Numbered from the stretch's first letter, positions 1-8,913 are shown. The stretch: DNA of 64,000 nt from Planococcus plakortidis (GCF_001687605.2 NZ_CP016539.2:836501-900500), one strand, 5' to 3'. Made by a program: numbers and translations. The notes: generated by a model from the sequence alone, not told the origin.

Positions 1-79
1 GCGATTCGGCAAGCAGGGCGCAATAACCACGAAAGCGGCATGTTCTAAGAGATTGGCAGCGGGTTCTGTTTGCGCCGAG

Positions 80-104
80 GTGTAAGTTCCGGATGAGCGG
101 GTAC
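80..104 (+). promoter_or_regulatory. Candidate sigma-B-type promoter
   Basis: GTGTAA (80-85), a 13-base spacer and GGGTAC (99-104) resemble the general-stress sigma-B pattern GTTTAA-N13-GGGTAT, with one or two mismatches per box. It lies 35 bases before the small hydrophilic gene at 139. The match is by eye only. Confidence 0.4.
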
Positions 105-138
105 AGTATACAAAATGCACGATGAGGAGGAATGCTGT

Positions 139-363
139 ATGGCTAGAAAAGGAACGGCGGGACGCACGCCTGAAAAGCAAGTCGGGGCTCGCGAATCTGC
201 GATCGATAAAGCGATCAACAAGACAAAAGAAGCCTTGGACGGAGATAACGAAGCGACGGATTACAGTGAAGAAAAAGGCAGAGATGAGCAAGAAGATGCA
301 AAAGAATATTCGAAGCATGTCTCCAAAGAAGATGAACGCGACGTGCCAGATAACCGAAACTAA
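139..363 (+). CDS. Small hydrophilic protein, unrecognised
   Basis: This encodes 74 residues rich in K, E, D and R, with no hydrophobic stretch, so it should be a soluble and possibly disordered cytoplasmic protein. The ATG at 139 is chosen because GAGGAGG sits 8 bases upstream; an in-frame ATG at 115 overlaps that site and has none of its own. I do not recognise a family. The promoter ahead of it looks sigma-B-like, so a general-stress role is possible but is inference. A perfect palindromic terminator follows directly after the stop, so it is transcribed alone. Confidence 0.7.
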   Translation: MARKGTAGRTPEKQVGARESAIDKAINKTKEALDGDNEATDYSEEKGRDEQEDAKEYSKHVSKEDERDVPDNRN

Positions 364-365
364 AA

Positions 366-404
366 AACGGAGCTTGAGTGAATTCACTCAAGCTCCGTTT
401 TTCT
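366..404. terminator. Bidirectional terminator
   Basis: A perfect 34-base palindrome (366-399) has A residues on its left and T residues on its right. It separates the convergent genes ending at 363 (+) and 406 (-) and can serve both. Confidence 0.85.
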
Positions 405-405
405 A

Positions 406-1125
406 TTAGGACGGATTAGTCGACCACAGGCCGGCGCTTTTGACGAAGACGCGGGGGTGCAGTTTCAAACTTGCGACAATCAAATCAGCCAAATCTTCCG
501 GATGCATGACGCGTTCTGCGTCGCCGGTGATCAGGTTGGACTCGTGGGCCAAGTCCGTGACGACTGTGCTCGGCGTCAACGCCGTGACCCGGATGTTGTG
601 CTTGCGTACTTCGAGTGCAAGCGATTCGGTCAAGCCCATGACAGCGAATTTGGAAGAGCTGTAAGCGCTTGTAACCGGTGCGCCTTTTTGTCCGGCAGTA
701 GACGAGATGTTGATGATATCGCCTGCACTTTGCTCGATCATGCCTGGAAGCACGGCACGTGTTGCGTTATAAACGCCCATCAAATTGACGTCGACAATGT
801 TTTTCCATTCTTCCGGTGACAATTCCAAAAAGCCGCCGAATTTCCCGGTACCTGCGTTGTTAATGAGGATATCGATATCGCCAAGTTCGTTTTTGAGTTT
901 CTCGATTGCTTGTTCAATCGCAGCGAGATCCGTAACGTCGGCAGAGGCAGTTGCCACTTTGACATTCGCATCTTGCAGTTCAACGGACACTTTGTCGAGG
1001 TTTTCCTGCTTCAAGCCGATCAACCCGACATTGACGCCTTCATTAGCTAGGGCGATGGCTGTCGCACGGCCGATGCCGCGTCCTCCACCTGTAATGATTG
1101 CTGTTTTTCCTTTAATTGATTGCAT
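406..1125 (-). CDS. SDR oxidoreductase, FabG-like
   Basis: A 239-residue classical short-chain dehydrogenase/reductase, the usual family length. Visible are the Rossmann motif TGGGRGIG near the N terminus, the structural NNAG, and the catalytic Ser followed by YSSSK. FabG-like members reduce 3-oxoacyl groups with NADPH, but the natural substrate cannot be read here. Two adjacent ATGs (1128 and 1125) follow AGGAG; 1125 has the better 7-base spacing. A second SDR gene lies upstream on the same strand, but that gene has its own terminator at 1238, so this one is probably transcribed separately. Confidence 0.85.
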   Translation of the reverse strand: MQSIKGKTAIITGGGRGIGRATAIALANEGVNVGLIGLKQENLDKVSVELQDANVKVATASADVTDLAAIEQAIEKLKNELGDIDILINNAGTGKFGGFLELSPEEWKNIVDVNLMGVYNATRAVLPGMIEQSAGDIINISSTAGQKGAPVTSAYSSSKFAVMGLTESLALEVRKHNIRVTALTPSTVVTDLAHESNLITGDAERVMHPEDLADLIVASLKLHPRVFVKSAGLWSTNPS

Positions 1126-1237
1126 CATAACACTCCTTAAATTCGGGTAAGTAAAAGCCTTTCCATTAGTAAATACTTTCTTATTATCTGCGATTTGATT
1201 CGGAAATGCATGCAAGGCGTCTTGGCGGGAAATGAAA

Positions 1238-1264
1238 AACAGCCCGGGAAATCCCGGGCTGTTC
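1238..1264 (-). terminator. Terminator of SDR gene 1271-2053
   Basis: A GC-rich 12-base stem with a short AT loop, followed on the minus strand by a T run. It lies just after the stop codon at 1271. Confidence 0.8.
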
Positions 1265-1270
1265 GCGTGA

Positions 1271-2053
1271 TCAATATTTATACGATTGGCCGCCGTCGAT
1301 CGGGATGACGGAAGCGTTGATGAATTTCGCTGCATCGGATAACAGGAAAGCGACGAGGTTGCCGACTTCTTCCGGCTTGCCGAAACGTTTCATCGGGTTG
1401 ACGCTGACAAATTCCTTGCCGGCTGCTTCCCAATCATCTCCAGCCATTTGCTTCAAGGAGCCTTCGACCATCGGGGTCATGATGGCGCCCGGTGCGATGG
1501 CGTTGATGCTGATGCCATACTGGCCGTATTCGATGCCGGAGTTGCGCGTCAAACCGACAACGCCGTGCTTGCTCGCCGCATAGCCGGACTGGTTGCCGAC
1601 GCCGCGGATGCCGCCGACCGATGCGGTGTTGACGATCGATCCGTAGCCCTGTGCTTTCATCACTTTCAACACATGCTTCATGCCGTAGAATACGCCGTTC
1701 AAGTTGACGCTGACGACTTTCTCGAATTCATCAGAACCGTAGTCTTCCGTCAAGTTCTGTTTGCCTTCGATGCCGGCGTTATTGAAGAAGCCGTCGATTT
1801 TGCCGAAGGTATCGAGCGTGAATTGCACATAGTTTTTCACTTGTTCTTCATCGGTTACGTTCGCCTCGACGATTTCAATGGAAGCGTCTTTCGAATGTGC
1901 CAAGATTGCTTTGCGGCTTTCTTCGAGTGATTCTTTGTTCATGTCGACAAGGACGAGCTTGCCGCCTTGAGCTGCGATCGAGTCGGCAGCGGCGCGGCCA
2001 AGGCCGGATCCACCGCCGGTGATGATGACGACTTTGTCTTGGTAACTAATCAT
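1271..2053 (-). CDS. SDR family dehydrogenase
   Basis: A 260-residue classical SDR with the NAD(P)-binding [12 protein letters not shown], and the Ser / YAASK catalytic set. The C terminus ends in the typical IDGG motif. It resembles the levodione reductase and glucose 1-dehydrogenase-like group, whose substrates cannot be told from sequence alone. The ATG at 2053 has AAGGAG about 10 bases upstream; the earlier in-frame ATG at 2074 overlaps this site and lacks its own. It is divergent from the TetR gene at 2210, with two palindromes between them, so it is a likely target of that regulator. Confidence 0.85.
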   Translation of the reverse strand: MISYQDKVVIITGGGSGLGRAAADSIAAQGGKLVLVDMNKESLEESRKAILAHSKDASIEIVEANVTDEEQVKNYVQFTLDTFGKIDGFFNNAGIEGKQNLTEDYGSDEFEKVVSVNLNGVFYGMKHVLKVMKAQGYGSIVNTASVGGIRGVGNQSGYAASKHGVVGLTRNSGIEYGQYGISINAIAPGAIMTPMVEGSLKQMAGDDWEAAGKEFVSVNPMKRFGKPEEVGNLVAFLLSDAAKFINASVIPIDGGQSYKY

Positions 2054-2108
2054 GGAAACATCTCTCCTTTTCATGGGTATGCTAAACTGAAAATAGGCTA
2101 CTCTTCAA

Positions 2109-2124
2109 CTATATGCCCATATAG
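2109..2124. promoter_or_regulatory. Palindrome, possible operator
   Basis: CTATATG-CC-CATATAG is a perfect 7-2-7 inverted repeat in the divergent region between the SDR (-) and TetR (+) genes. It could be a second regulator site or part of the SDR promoter. Confidence 0.4.
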
Positions 2125-2155
2125 GAAGAGGCTCAATCAGTAGAATTCCCGGATG

Positions 2156-2172
2156 TGTCGAGTAATTCGACA
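2156..2172. promoter_or_regulatory. Putative TetR operator
   Basis: TGTCGA-N5-TCGACA is a perfect inverted repeat 38 bases before the TetR start. The half-site TGTCGAGT recurs at 2186-2193, exactly 30 bases on. The position and symmetry fit autoregulation and control of the divergent SDR gene; binding is inferred. Confidence 0.55.
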
Positions 2173-2209
2173 GATCCTTGAAAAGTGTCGAGTTTGAGGG
2201 GGATGGGCG

Positions 2210-2806
2210 ATGAAAAGCAAGAAAGAGAAATTGTCTCCGCAGGCGGAACGGACCAAACAGCATATCAAAGAAGCGTTTGTCGAGCTGATCAATGAAAAAG
2301 GGTTCAGCCATGTCTCGGTGACGGATATTGTCCAAAAGGCGCAGTACAATCGCGCGACATTCTACTTGTACTATTCGGATAAGCCCCATCTCGCAGAAGA
2401 GCTGCGCGGAGAAATGTTCGAGCAGATCAAGCGGACCAGCACTGAGCGTTACGAGCCCGGAGCGGATATCCTGACAAATGCGATGGATGCGGATTCCTTC
2501 GAATTGGTGAGTTTTGTGTATGACAACCGTGCATTTTTCAATTTATATCTTTTGGAAGATACTATACCGGGGCTGAACGGGGAATTGGCGCGAGCGATTT
2601 TTGAAATGCTGGAAGAACGGTTCCGGCTTACGGCGATCGGCGATCACGACATTAATTCGACGTCCTTCAAATTGTATATGGCCCATGGGACGGCAGGGCT
2701 CCTATTGGACTGGGCTAAAACCGGTTATGAAAAATCGCCGATAGAAATAACCGGAACCTTAATTGCTATTTTTCGCTCCTTTGCTTCAGGTTTTCGCGTA
2801 AATTGA
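2210..2806 (+). CDS. TetR/AcrR family regulator
   Basis: A 198-residue protein of TetR architecture. Residues of roughly 12-58 form the three-helix DNA-binding domain, with the typical motifs GFSHVSVTDIV and RATFYLYYSDK. The rest is a helical ligand and dimer domain of the kind seen in many Firmicute TetR proteins. Such proteins are usually repressors released by a small ligand. A GAGGGGG ribosome site precedes the ATG. It is transcribed away from the SDR gene at 1271-2053, and the palindromes between them are the likely operators. The ligand is unknown. Confidence 0.85.
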   Translation: MKSKKEKLSPQAERTKQHIKEAFVELINEKGFSHVSVTDIVQKAQYNRATFYLYYSDKPHLAEELRGEMFEQIKRTSTERYEPGADILTNAMDADSFELVSFVYDNRAFFNLYLLEDTIPGLNGELARAIFEMLEERFRLTAIGDHDINSTSFKLYMAHGTAGLLLDWAKTGYEKSPIEITGTLIAIFRSFASGFRVN

Positions 2807-2844
2807 AGGCCAGCTTGCCGAATTTCGGGAAGCTGGCCTTTTAA
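2806..2844 (+). terminator. Terminator of the TetR gene
   Basis: AAGGCCAGCTT pairs with its complement across an AT loop and is followed by TTTT. The left arm begins at the stop codon. Confidence 0.8.
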
Positions 2845-3058
2845 TATGGAGTTGGAATGCTGGTAAGAACGCATTTTATGTTTTTAATTAAGAAGGAAAA
2901 TGATACGGAGCAAATGATTATAGCTCTCTCAGGAAGCAAACGATGCATTCCTACGGTCCCGTTTCTGGGACTAAATCCATATTCTCGGCGATTTGGACGT
3001 CAGTGACGCCAATATAGTTTAAACTAGAATCAATGTTCAGATTATTAGGAGGAATTCA

Positions 3059-4477
3059 ATGGTACAAAACACGGAAACAAAAGAACCGAAGAAAAAGAGC
3101 AAGATAAAAGTGCCTCATATTTTCGTCATTCTCTTCATCATGATTGCACTGGCCTCGCTTGCGAGCTACGTCATCCCGGCTGGGCAGTTCGAGCGCCAGG
3201 CGAATGACAGCGGCGCGGAAGTCATCGTGCCGGGGACTTTCGAATATGCGGAATCATCTCCAGTGACATTCTTTGAATTCATGTTCGCGATACCGGACGG
3301 CTTTATCCAGACAGCCGAAATCATTTTCGGGATCATCATGATCGGCGGCATGTTCGCGGTCATCGAACGCACAGGGGTCATCGCGCTCGGCGTCAATAAA
3401 CTCGCCAGCAAGTTTGCGGACAAAGGCTTGTGGATCATCCCGACCTTGATGCTGCCGTTTGCGTTGTTCACCACTTTCACAGGGCAAGTTGAAATGTCGC
3501 TCATCTATTTGCCGGCGATTTTGCCGCTCGTCCTGAAGCTCGGCTTTGACCGCATCACGGCAGCGGCCATCGTGCTCGTGTCGACCATTGCCGGCTTCTC
3601 TGTGGCGTTAGCGATTCCAGCGAACCTCGGGGTAGCGCAGGAAATTGCGGAGCTGCCGCTGTATTCGGGCATCGGGTTTAGAATCGTATTATTGGCCATC
3701 GTCATGCTGGCAGGCATGGCGTACGTCTGGCGCTATGCAAAGAAAGTACATAATAACCCGGAATTGAGCATCGTCTTTGATGAAAACGAAGCAGCGCCGG
3801 AAGTGGAAGAACTGTCGCCGCAAAAAGCGACCAAGCGCCAAGTACGGACCGCTTTCACTTTGCTTGCGGCATTCGGTGTCTTGCTTTTCGGCCTCTTGAA
3901 TTACGGTTGGTATTTCCGCGAATTGACCGGACTGTACGCATTGATCGGCATCACGGCCGGGCTTGTGGCAGGGCTGAAACCTTCCGAGATCGCCGACGCG
4001 TTCAATGAAGGCTTCAAAAAGATCCTGCTCGGAGCGATTGTCGTCGGAATCGCCCGCGGCATCGCGGTCGTTCTTGATGCCGGCGATATCATGGATACGA
4101 TCATCTTTGCGCTCGGCGAATTCGTCAGCATCATGCCGGATTCATTGACGGCGGTATTCATGCTGATTGTCCAGGCCGCACTCAATTTCCTCATTCCATC
4201 GGGAAGCGGGCAGGCGATGGTGACGATGCCGATCATGACCGGCTTATCAGACATCAGCGGCGTCACCCGCCAGACGGCGGTCTTGGCATTCCTGCTAGGT
4301 GATGGCTTCACGAATATTTTCTACCCGACCTCCGGATACTTCATGGCGACGCTCACTGTCGGCGGCATCCGCTGGGAGAAATGGCTGAAGTTCATTTTCC
4401 CGTTGTTAATCGTTTGGTATTCTGTCGCCGTTGTGGCGCTTGTGATTGCCCAGTTTATCGAATACGGCCCGATGTAA
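3059..4477 (+). CDS. YfcC-family membrane carrier
   Basis: A 472-residue polytopic membrane protein with about 12 hydrophobic segments, matching the YfcC / DcuC-related group of anaerobic C4-dicarboxylate and basic amino acid carriers. The N terminus is basic (KKKSK), then the first segment ends in the family-like SYVIPAGQFER. The second half carries NFLIPSGSGQA, a conserved small-residue loop of this superfamily. The substrate is not predictable. TAGGAGG lies 6 bases before the ATG. It has its own terminator and no partner gene. Confidence 0.8.
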   Translation: MVQNTETKEPKKKSKIKVPHIFVILFIMIALASLASYVIPAGQFERQANDSGAEVIVPGTFEYAESSPVTFFEFMFAIPDGFIQTAEIIFGIIMIGGMFAVIERTGVIALGVNKLASKFADKGLWIIPTLMLPFALFTTFTGQVEMSLIYLPAILPLVLKLGFDRITAAAIVLVSTIAGFSVALAIPANLGVAQEIAELPLYSGIGFRIVLLAIVMLAGMAYVWRYAKKVHNNPELSIVFDENEAAPEVEELSPQKATKRQVRTAFTLLAAFGVLLFGLLNYGWYFRELTGLYALIGITAGLVAGLKPSEIADAFNEGFKKILLGAIVVGIARGIAVVLDAGDIMDTIIFALGEFVSIMPDSLTAVFMLIVQAALNFLIPSGSGQAMVTMPIMTGLSDISGVTRQTAVLAFLLGDGFTNIFYPTSGYFMATLTVGGIRWEKWLKFIFPLLIVWYSVAVVALVIAQFIEYGPM

Positions 4478-4483
4478 TTCAAG

Positions 4484-4528
4484 ACCGTCTCCCATGCTGT
4501 TTTACTGGCGCCGGGTGACGGTTTTTTT
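4484..4528 (+). terminator. Terminator of the YfcC gene
   Basis: A ten-base stem (ACCGTCTCCC against GGGTGACGGT, one mismatch) is followed by seven T residues. Confidence 0.75.
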
Positions 4529-4546
4529 CACTCCAGCGAAATTAAC

Positions 4547-4573
4547 TGAAACTAATATAGCCGAAGTTCCGTA
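4547..4573 (+). promoter_or_regulatory. Sigma-W-type ECF promoter
   Basis: TGAAAC (4547-4552), 17 bases, then CGTA (4570-4573) matches the sigma-W signature of Bacillus (TGAAAC, 16-17 bases, CGTA). It precedes the pspA operon, which is a sigma-W target in B. subtilis, so both motif and context agree. Confidence 0.7.
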
Positions 4574-4691
4574 TTCATACTATTCAGCCATTCGTTTGCT
4601 TTGAAGGATTAACCGACGAGCTGAAAGGGAATCTGACAGGTAAAGAAGTTCGTGCCACGGCCAATGACATTAACGGAAGAGGAGAATGAAA

Positions 4692-5408
4692 ATGGAAATC
4701 CTAAAACGATTCAGAGACATTATGACAAGCAATATCCATGCGATGCTCGACAAGGCGGAAGACCCGGAGAAAATGATCGACCAGTATTTGCGCGATTTGA
4801 ATAGCGACCTCGGCAAAGTGAAATCCGAGACAGCCGCCATCATGGCTGCCGAGAAACGCGAGCGCCGGGAACTCGATGAGTTGAAGAAAGAGATGGACGA
4901 TATGCAGCGCTACGCAGTCAAAGCGCTCGAAGCGGGCAATGAGGACGATGCCCGGAAATTCCTCCAGCGCAAAGCGGAACTTTCGGAACGCGTGACGGAC
5001 AAGGAGACAGCGGTCGAACTTGCAGCGACGAACACGCAGCAGATGCGCCAAATGCACGATAAACTCGAGAGCGATATCGGCGAACTCGAATCGCGCCGCC
5101 AGGAACTGAAGGGCAAAGCGGCGGTCGCGAAGACGCAGCAGCGCATGAACGATTTCGCGTCCAGTGTCGGAGGGGCAGGCGAACGCATCTCGGCATTCGA
5201 GGCGATGGAGAAAAAAATCAACCAGCAATTGGATGAATCGGCAGCGATGGCTGAACTCAATAAAAGTTCCGAAACGAGCATCAAGGACTTGGCGAAAAAA
5301 TACGATGACGGCCCGAACGTCGACGAGGAATTGGCATCATTGAAAAATGGCATCAATGTGGACGCGGAACTCGAAGCGCTGAAGAGCCAAGTGAATAAGG
5401 GCGAGTGA
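4692..5408 (+). CDS. pspA: PspA/IM30 family phage-shock protein
   Basis: A 238-residue, almost wholly helical, highly charged coiled-coil protein of the PspA/IM30/Vipp1 family. These proteins assemble on the inner face of stressed membranes and limit proton leakage. The N-terminal amphipathic helix MEILKRFRDIM is membrane-binding in the family, and EDPEKMIDQYLRD is a recognisable conserved block. The ATG at 4692 has AGGAG 7 bases upstream; the ATG at 4686 is too close. It is the first gene of a four-gene operon (pspA, ydjG-, ydjH-, ydjI-like) behind a sigma-W-like promoter, the same order as in B. subtilis. Confidence 0.92.
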   Translation: MEILKRFRDIMTSNIHAMLDKAEDPEKMIDQYLRDLNSDLGKVKSETAAIMAAEKRERRELDELKKEMDDMQRYAVKALEAGNEDDARKFLQRKAELSERVTDKETAVELAATNTQQMRQMHDKLESDIGELESRRQELKGKAAVAKTQQRMNDFASSVGGAGERISAFEAMEKKINQQLDESAAMAELNKSSETSIKDLAKKYDDGPNVDEELASLKNGINVDAELEALKSQVNKGE

Positions 5409-5456
5409 TGTCCGAGAGCTGGACACGATCCTGAAGCACGAAGGGAGGAAACGCGT

Positions 5457-6485
5457 TTGCTCATCCATTATAAATGCCCGAATTGCGGCGCCGATATGGC
5501 GTTCGACAGCGACTCGGGCCATTTAAGCTGCCCAAGCTGCGGCCATGAAGAAAACATCGAGACCTTTCCCGAACAGAATATCGAACGGAAATTCGATGAA
5601 GGCGAAGCGAAGGAATATCATTGCGAAAACTGCGGGGCGGTCATCCTGACAGAAGCGGAGACGACCGCGACCCATTGCAGCTTCTGCGGCGCACCGGTCG
5701 TATTGGCAGACCGGTTGACCGGGGATCTGGCACCCGCCAAGGTCATACCGTTCACCGTTAGCAAAGACGAAGCAATCGCAGCATTCAAGAAATGGACGCG
5801 CGGCGGGCGTTTGACGCCGCGCGGCTTCATGAGCGGCGACCGCATCAAGAAAATGACCGGCATGTATGTGCCGTTCTGGCTTTACGATATCGAAGGCGAA
5901 GCCCATATCCAGGCGATCGGCACGCAAGTCCGTACCTATCAAAGCGGCGATACGATTTACACGGAAACGAATTTTTATGACGTGTTCCGTGAAATTGATT
6001 TAAGCTATTTGAAAGTGCCGGCGGATGCTTCCGAAAAGATGGACGACTTGCTGATGGACAAGCTGGAGCCTTACGATTACAGCGAATTGAAAGATTTCCG
6101 CATGCCGTATTTGGCGGGTTACTTAGCCGAGAAATACGATTTCGATGACGAGCAATTGTTCTCGCGCGTCGAATCGAAAATCGTCCCGTATATCGATGCG
6201 TATATCAGCACGACCATTTCGGGCTATTCGTCCGTCAGCTACACGAACAAGCAGATCAATGCACAAAAAAAGAAAGTCTATTACACCTTGTTCCCGGTGT
6301 GGATGGTGTATTACGATTTCGACAATAAAGAACATACCTTTGCGATGAACGGCCAGACCGGGAAAGTGGTCGGCAAGCCGCCGATCAGCAACGGCAAAGT
6401 CGCGCTTTGGTTCACCGGCATCGCCGCCTCAAGCTTTGTTGCCATGAAAGCCATCGCCTTTGCGGTAGGGGGTGTGTTGTGGTGA
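5457..6485 (+). CDS. ydjG: Zinc-ribbon membrane protein, YdjG-like
   Basis: A 342-residue protein that starts with TTG preceded by GGGAGG. The N terminus carries four zinc-knuckle pairs (CPNCG, CPSCG, CENCG, CSFCG) within about 75 residues, giving two zinc ribbons of the TFIIB-like kind. A long soluble domain follows, then one C-terminal hydrophobic segment with GIAASSFVAMKAIAF. It is the second gene of the pspA operon; its B. subtilis counterpart is needed with YdjH for membrane recruitment of PspA, as I recall. The last codons overlap the next gene. Confidence 0.85.
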   Translation: MLIHYKCPNCGADMAFDSDSGHLSCPSCGHEENIETFPEQNIERKFDEGEAKEYHCENCGAVILTEAETTATHCSFCGAPVVLADRLTGDLAPAKVIPFTVSKDEAIAAFKKWTRGGRLTPRGFMSGDRIKKMTGMYVPFWLYDIEGEAHIQAIGTQVRTYQSGDTIYTETNFYDVFREIDLSYLKVPADASEKMDDLLMDKLEPYDYSELKDFRMPYLAGYLAEKYDFDDEQLFSRVESKIVPYIDAYISTTISGYSSVSYTNKQINAQKKKVYYTLFPVWMVYYDFDNKEHTFAMNGQTGKVVGKPPISNGKVALWFTGIAASSFVAMKAIAFAVGGVLW

Positions 6486-7261
6486 AAAAGTTTACATGTA
6501 AACGGGCGTGGCTGCCAGTGTTGGCTTTGCTGCTGTTGTTCATTGGCGGCTTGCCCGTTTCAGCACAGACCGGTGATTTGATCTACGACGAAGCCGGCTT
6601 GCTCAGTGGCGAAGAAGCGCAGGAACTGGAAGCCTTGGCGAAAGAATATGGTGCGGAACAAAACGTCGAATTCCTGTTTCTCTCGACCGATAGTACGGAA
6701 GGACAGTCCATTGAAGGTTATATGGGGGATTTCTTCGATGAGCGCGCCGACAGCACAGGCCGCGAAGATGCGGTGCTCCTCACGATCGATATCGGCGGGC
6801 GCGAAGTGTATCTTGCCGGATTCGGCACGGCCGAGAGGACATTGGATTCAGAGCGGATCGATCTCGTGCTTGACCGGATCATCCCGGAGATGCGCTCGGG
6901 CGATTACGCCGGTGCATTCGAAGAAACCGTGATTACTTCTAGCGAATACATGGAATACCGGCCGGGCGTCAACCCGGAAAGCATTTTTTTGAAGACCTGG
7001 TTTCATTTAGTTGTGGCTTTGCTCCTCGCAGGCATCATTGTCGGAACGATGCTCTATAATGCAGGTGGCAGGGTGACGACGACCCCAGGCACATACGTCG
7101 ACCGCGACCATACGCGCGTGCGTAGCCATAGCGACCGTTTCCGCAATAAAACCGTGACACGGCGCAAGATTCCAAAGAATAAAGATGGCGGCGGCTTCGG
7201 CGGCGGAGGCGGCATGACCGGGGGCGGGCGTTCATTCAGCGGCGGCGGCCGCAGCTTCTAG
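6482..7261 (+). CDS. ydjH: TPM-domain membrane protein, YdjH-like
   Basis: A 259-residue secreted or anchored protein. It has a signal peptide ending near PVSAQ, then a TPM (YgcG) domain beginning GDLIYDEAGLLS, then a single transmembrane segment near residues 172-190, then a basic stretch and a Gly/Ser/Phe-rich tail. TPM domains are found in photosystem and stress proteins, and their biochemical role is not settled. The GTG at 6482 overlaps the preceding stop codon, which indicates translational coupling; a GTG three bases earlier is possible. It is the third gene of the pspA operon. Confidence 0.85.
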   Translation: MKKFTCKRAWLPVLALLLLFIGGLPVSAQTGDLIYDEAGLLSGEEAQELEALAKEYGAEQNVEFLFLSTDSTEGQSIEGYMGDFFDERADSTGREDAVLLTIDIGGREVYLAGFGTAERTLDSERIDLVLDRIIPEMRSGDYAGAFEETVITSSEYMEYRPGVNPESIFLKTWFHLVVALLLAGIIVGTMLYNAGGRVTTTPGTYVDRDHTRVRSHSDRFRNKTVTRRKIPKNKDGGGFGGGGGMTGGGRSFSGGGRSF

Positions 7262-7290
7262 GCAATCGAACAAAGGAAGGACTGAAGAAC

Positions 7291-8271
7291 ATGGCATTTT
7301 TCGGCAATCAATTTTCAGATGTGGTGGAATGGGAAGAATTTCGTGACGATATGATTTTTTGGAAATGGACGAATAAGGAAATCAAGAAAGGCAGCCGCTT
7401 GATCATCCGGCCAGGCCAGGACGCGATATTCCTCAATAACGGCAAGATAGAAGGGATCTTCGAACAAGAAGGCGAATACGACATCGTTTCCGACATCGTG
7501 CCGTTTCTGTCGACCTTGAAAGGTTTCCGCTTCGGCTTCAACAGTGGTATGCGGGTCGAAGTGCTGTTCGTCAATACGAAGGAATTCACTGTCAAATGGG
7601 GCACGAAAAGCCCGATCAATATACCCGCACCGCAGCTTCCGGGCGGCATGCCGATCCGTGCGAACGGGACTTTCCATTTCAAAGTGAACGATTATGTCAA
7701 TTTGATCGATAAAGTCGCGGGCGTGAAACAAAGCTATTTGGTTGAAGACGTGCAGATCCGTATCACGGCACGGCTCGACCAATTATTGATGAAATGGATC
7801 ACGCGCGAAGGCAAGGACATGTTCAATCTGCAGTCGAATGCCCATGAGATCGGCCAGGGTATCCAGGATGACCTGAACATGGAAATCATGGACGATGGCA
7901 TGAAAGTGACCGGCTTCCAAGTGATGAGCTTCAACTACCCGAAAGAAATCCAGGACATGATCAACAAGAACGCCTCGCACGGCATGGTCGGCGATGTTTC
8001 GAGGTACCAACAAATATCTGTTGCAGATGCGATGGGCAAGTCTTCCGGATCGAATACCGCGTCTGACATGGCGGGCATGATGATGGGCATGAATATCGCT
8101 AAGGAAATGATGGGCGATCAAAAAGAATCATCGAATGCGAGCGGCCAAACGAGCGGCCAGCCATCAGCGGGCGGAGAAGAACAGCAAGGCCCGAACTTCT
8201 GCCCGAATTGCGGCGAGAAAGTGAGCGGCGCCAAGTTCTGCCCAAATTGCGGGCAGAAGTTGGTGAAATAG
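7291..8271 (+). CDS. ydjI: SPFH-domain protein with zinc ribbon, YdjI-like
   Basis: A 326-residue cytoplasmic protein. The first 250 residues or so match the SPFH/virion-core-protein group, related to flotillin-type scaffolds. A flexible Ser/Gly/Gln-rich linker follows, and the last 30 residues hold two CPNCG knuckles forming one zinc ribbon. An AAGGAAGG-type site precedes the ATG. It closes the pspA operon and is followed by a strong terminator. In B. subtilis YdjI links PspA to the YdjG/YdjH membrane pair; the same role is inferred here from synteny. Confidence 0.85.
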   Translation: MAFFGNQFSDVVEWEEFRDDMIFWKWTNKEIKKGSRLIIRPGQDAIFLNNGKIEGIFEQEGEYDIVSDIVPFLSTLKGFRFGFNSGMRVEVLFVNTKEFTVKWGTKSPINIPAPQLPGGMPIRANGTFHFKVNDYVNLIDKVAGVKQSYLVEDVQIRITARLDQLLMKWITREGKDMFNLQSNAHEIGQGIQDDLNMEIMDDGMKVTGFQVMSFNYPKEIQDMINKNASHGMVGDVSRYQQISVADAMGKSSGSNTASDMAGMMMGMNIAKEMMGDQKESSNASGQTSGQPSAGGEEQQGPNFCPNCGEKVSGAKFCPNCGQKLVK

Positions 8272-8279
8272 AACGAAAA

Positions 8280-8318
8280 AACAGGAAGAGAGCAGGTCGC
8301 TCCCTTCCTGTTTTTTTA
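8280..8318. terminator. Terminator of the pspA operon
   Basis: A 14-base stem with one mismatch, flanked by an A run on the left and T7 on the right. It can also end the convergent TetR gene at 8323. Confidence 0.85.
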
Positions 8319-8322
8319 TGGG

Positions 8323-8913
8323 CTAATTGCGGATTCCGTTGAACAACAGCGCGAGCCAGCCGTCGATTTCCCCTACCAGATCGAAGTCGCCATCGAAAAT
8401 CGCCCAGTCATAGAGTGTTCCGCGCATGCTGCGGGATACCAGTAGCGCGAGCCGGCCGGATGATGCGCAGCTGGTCAATTCCCCTTTTTCCTGCCCTTCG
8501 GAAACGAGTTGTTCGAGAATCGCATAGAGCGGCCGTTCCGTATCGGACAAGTAATTATCGACAGAAGGGGTGAGTGCATAGGCGTAAAGCGATCGGATGC
8601 CATCCCGCCCAAGCTCATCCCGCAAATATCCCATCTGAGCGATCGCGAGCTTGCGGATCTTTTGTTCGGCCGGCAAACTGTCGGGCAGGCTGTCCTGGAA
8701 GTCGCGATAGAATTGGTCGATTTCCTTGAATTTTTCAAGGAAGATATCGTATTTGGATGTAAAATGCCCATAGAACGCCCCTTTAGATGTTTCACTTTTC
8801 CGGACGATCTCATCGACCGACACCCGGTCAAATCCCTTGTCGCTGAACAAGTCCAGCGCCGTGCGCAGGATGCGTTTTCTCGTTTCGAGCGCTTTTTCAT
8901 GTCGGCTCATCAT
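8323..8913 (-). CDS. TetR family regulator
   Basis: A 196-residue TetR-type protein. The DNA-binding domain covers roughly residues 10-55, with GFDRVSVDEIV and KGAFYGHFTSK. The start is taken at the ATG at 8913; an ATG at 8910 is equally possible, and a GTG at 8922 overlaps the AGGTGG ribosome site. It is divergent from an acyl-CoA ligase gene whose promoter contains two identical-arm palindromes (9005-9041), the likely binding sites. Many TetR proteins next to such ligases sense acyl-CoA or aromatic-CoA esters; here that is inference. Confidence 0.85.
   Translation of the reverse strand: MMSRHEKALETRKRILRTALDLFSDKGFDRVSVDEIVRKSETSKGAFYGHFTSKYDIFLEKFKEIDQFYRDFQDSLPDSLPAEQKIRKLAIAQMGYLRDELGRDGIRSLYAYALTPSVDNYLSDTERPLYAILEQLVSEGQEKGELTSCASSGRLALLVSRSMRGTLYDWAIFDGDFDLVGEIDGWLALLFNGIRN

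Noticed and set aside
1-48. Possible 3' end of an upstream gene (open frame to TAA at 46-48)
   Set aside because: Only 15 codons are visible and they have no recognisable motif; the frame may be open by chance.
5523-5942. Long minus-strand frame inside the YdjG-like gene
   Set aside because: It is antisense to a well-supported gene and has no ribosome site or protein-like motif.
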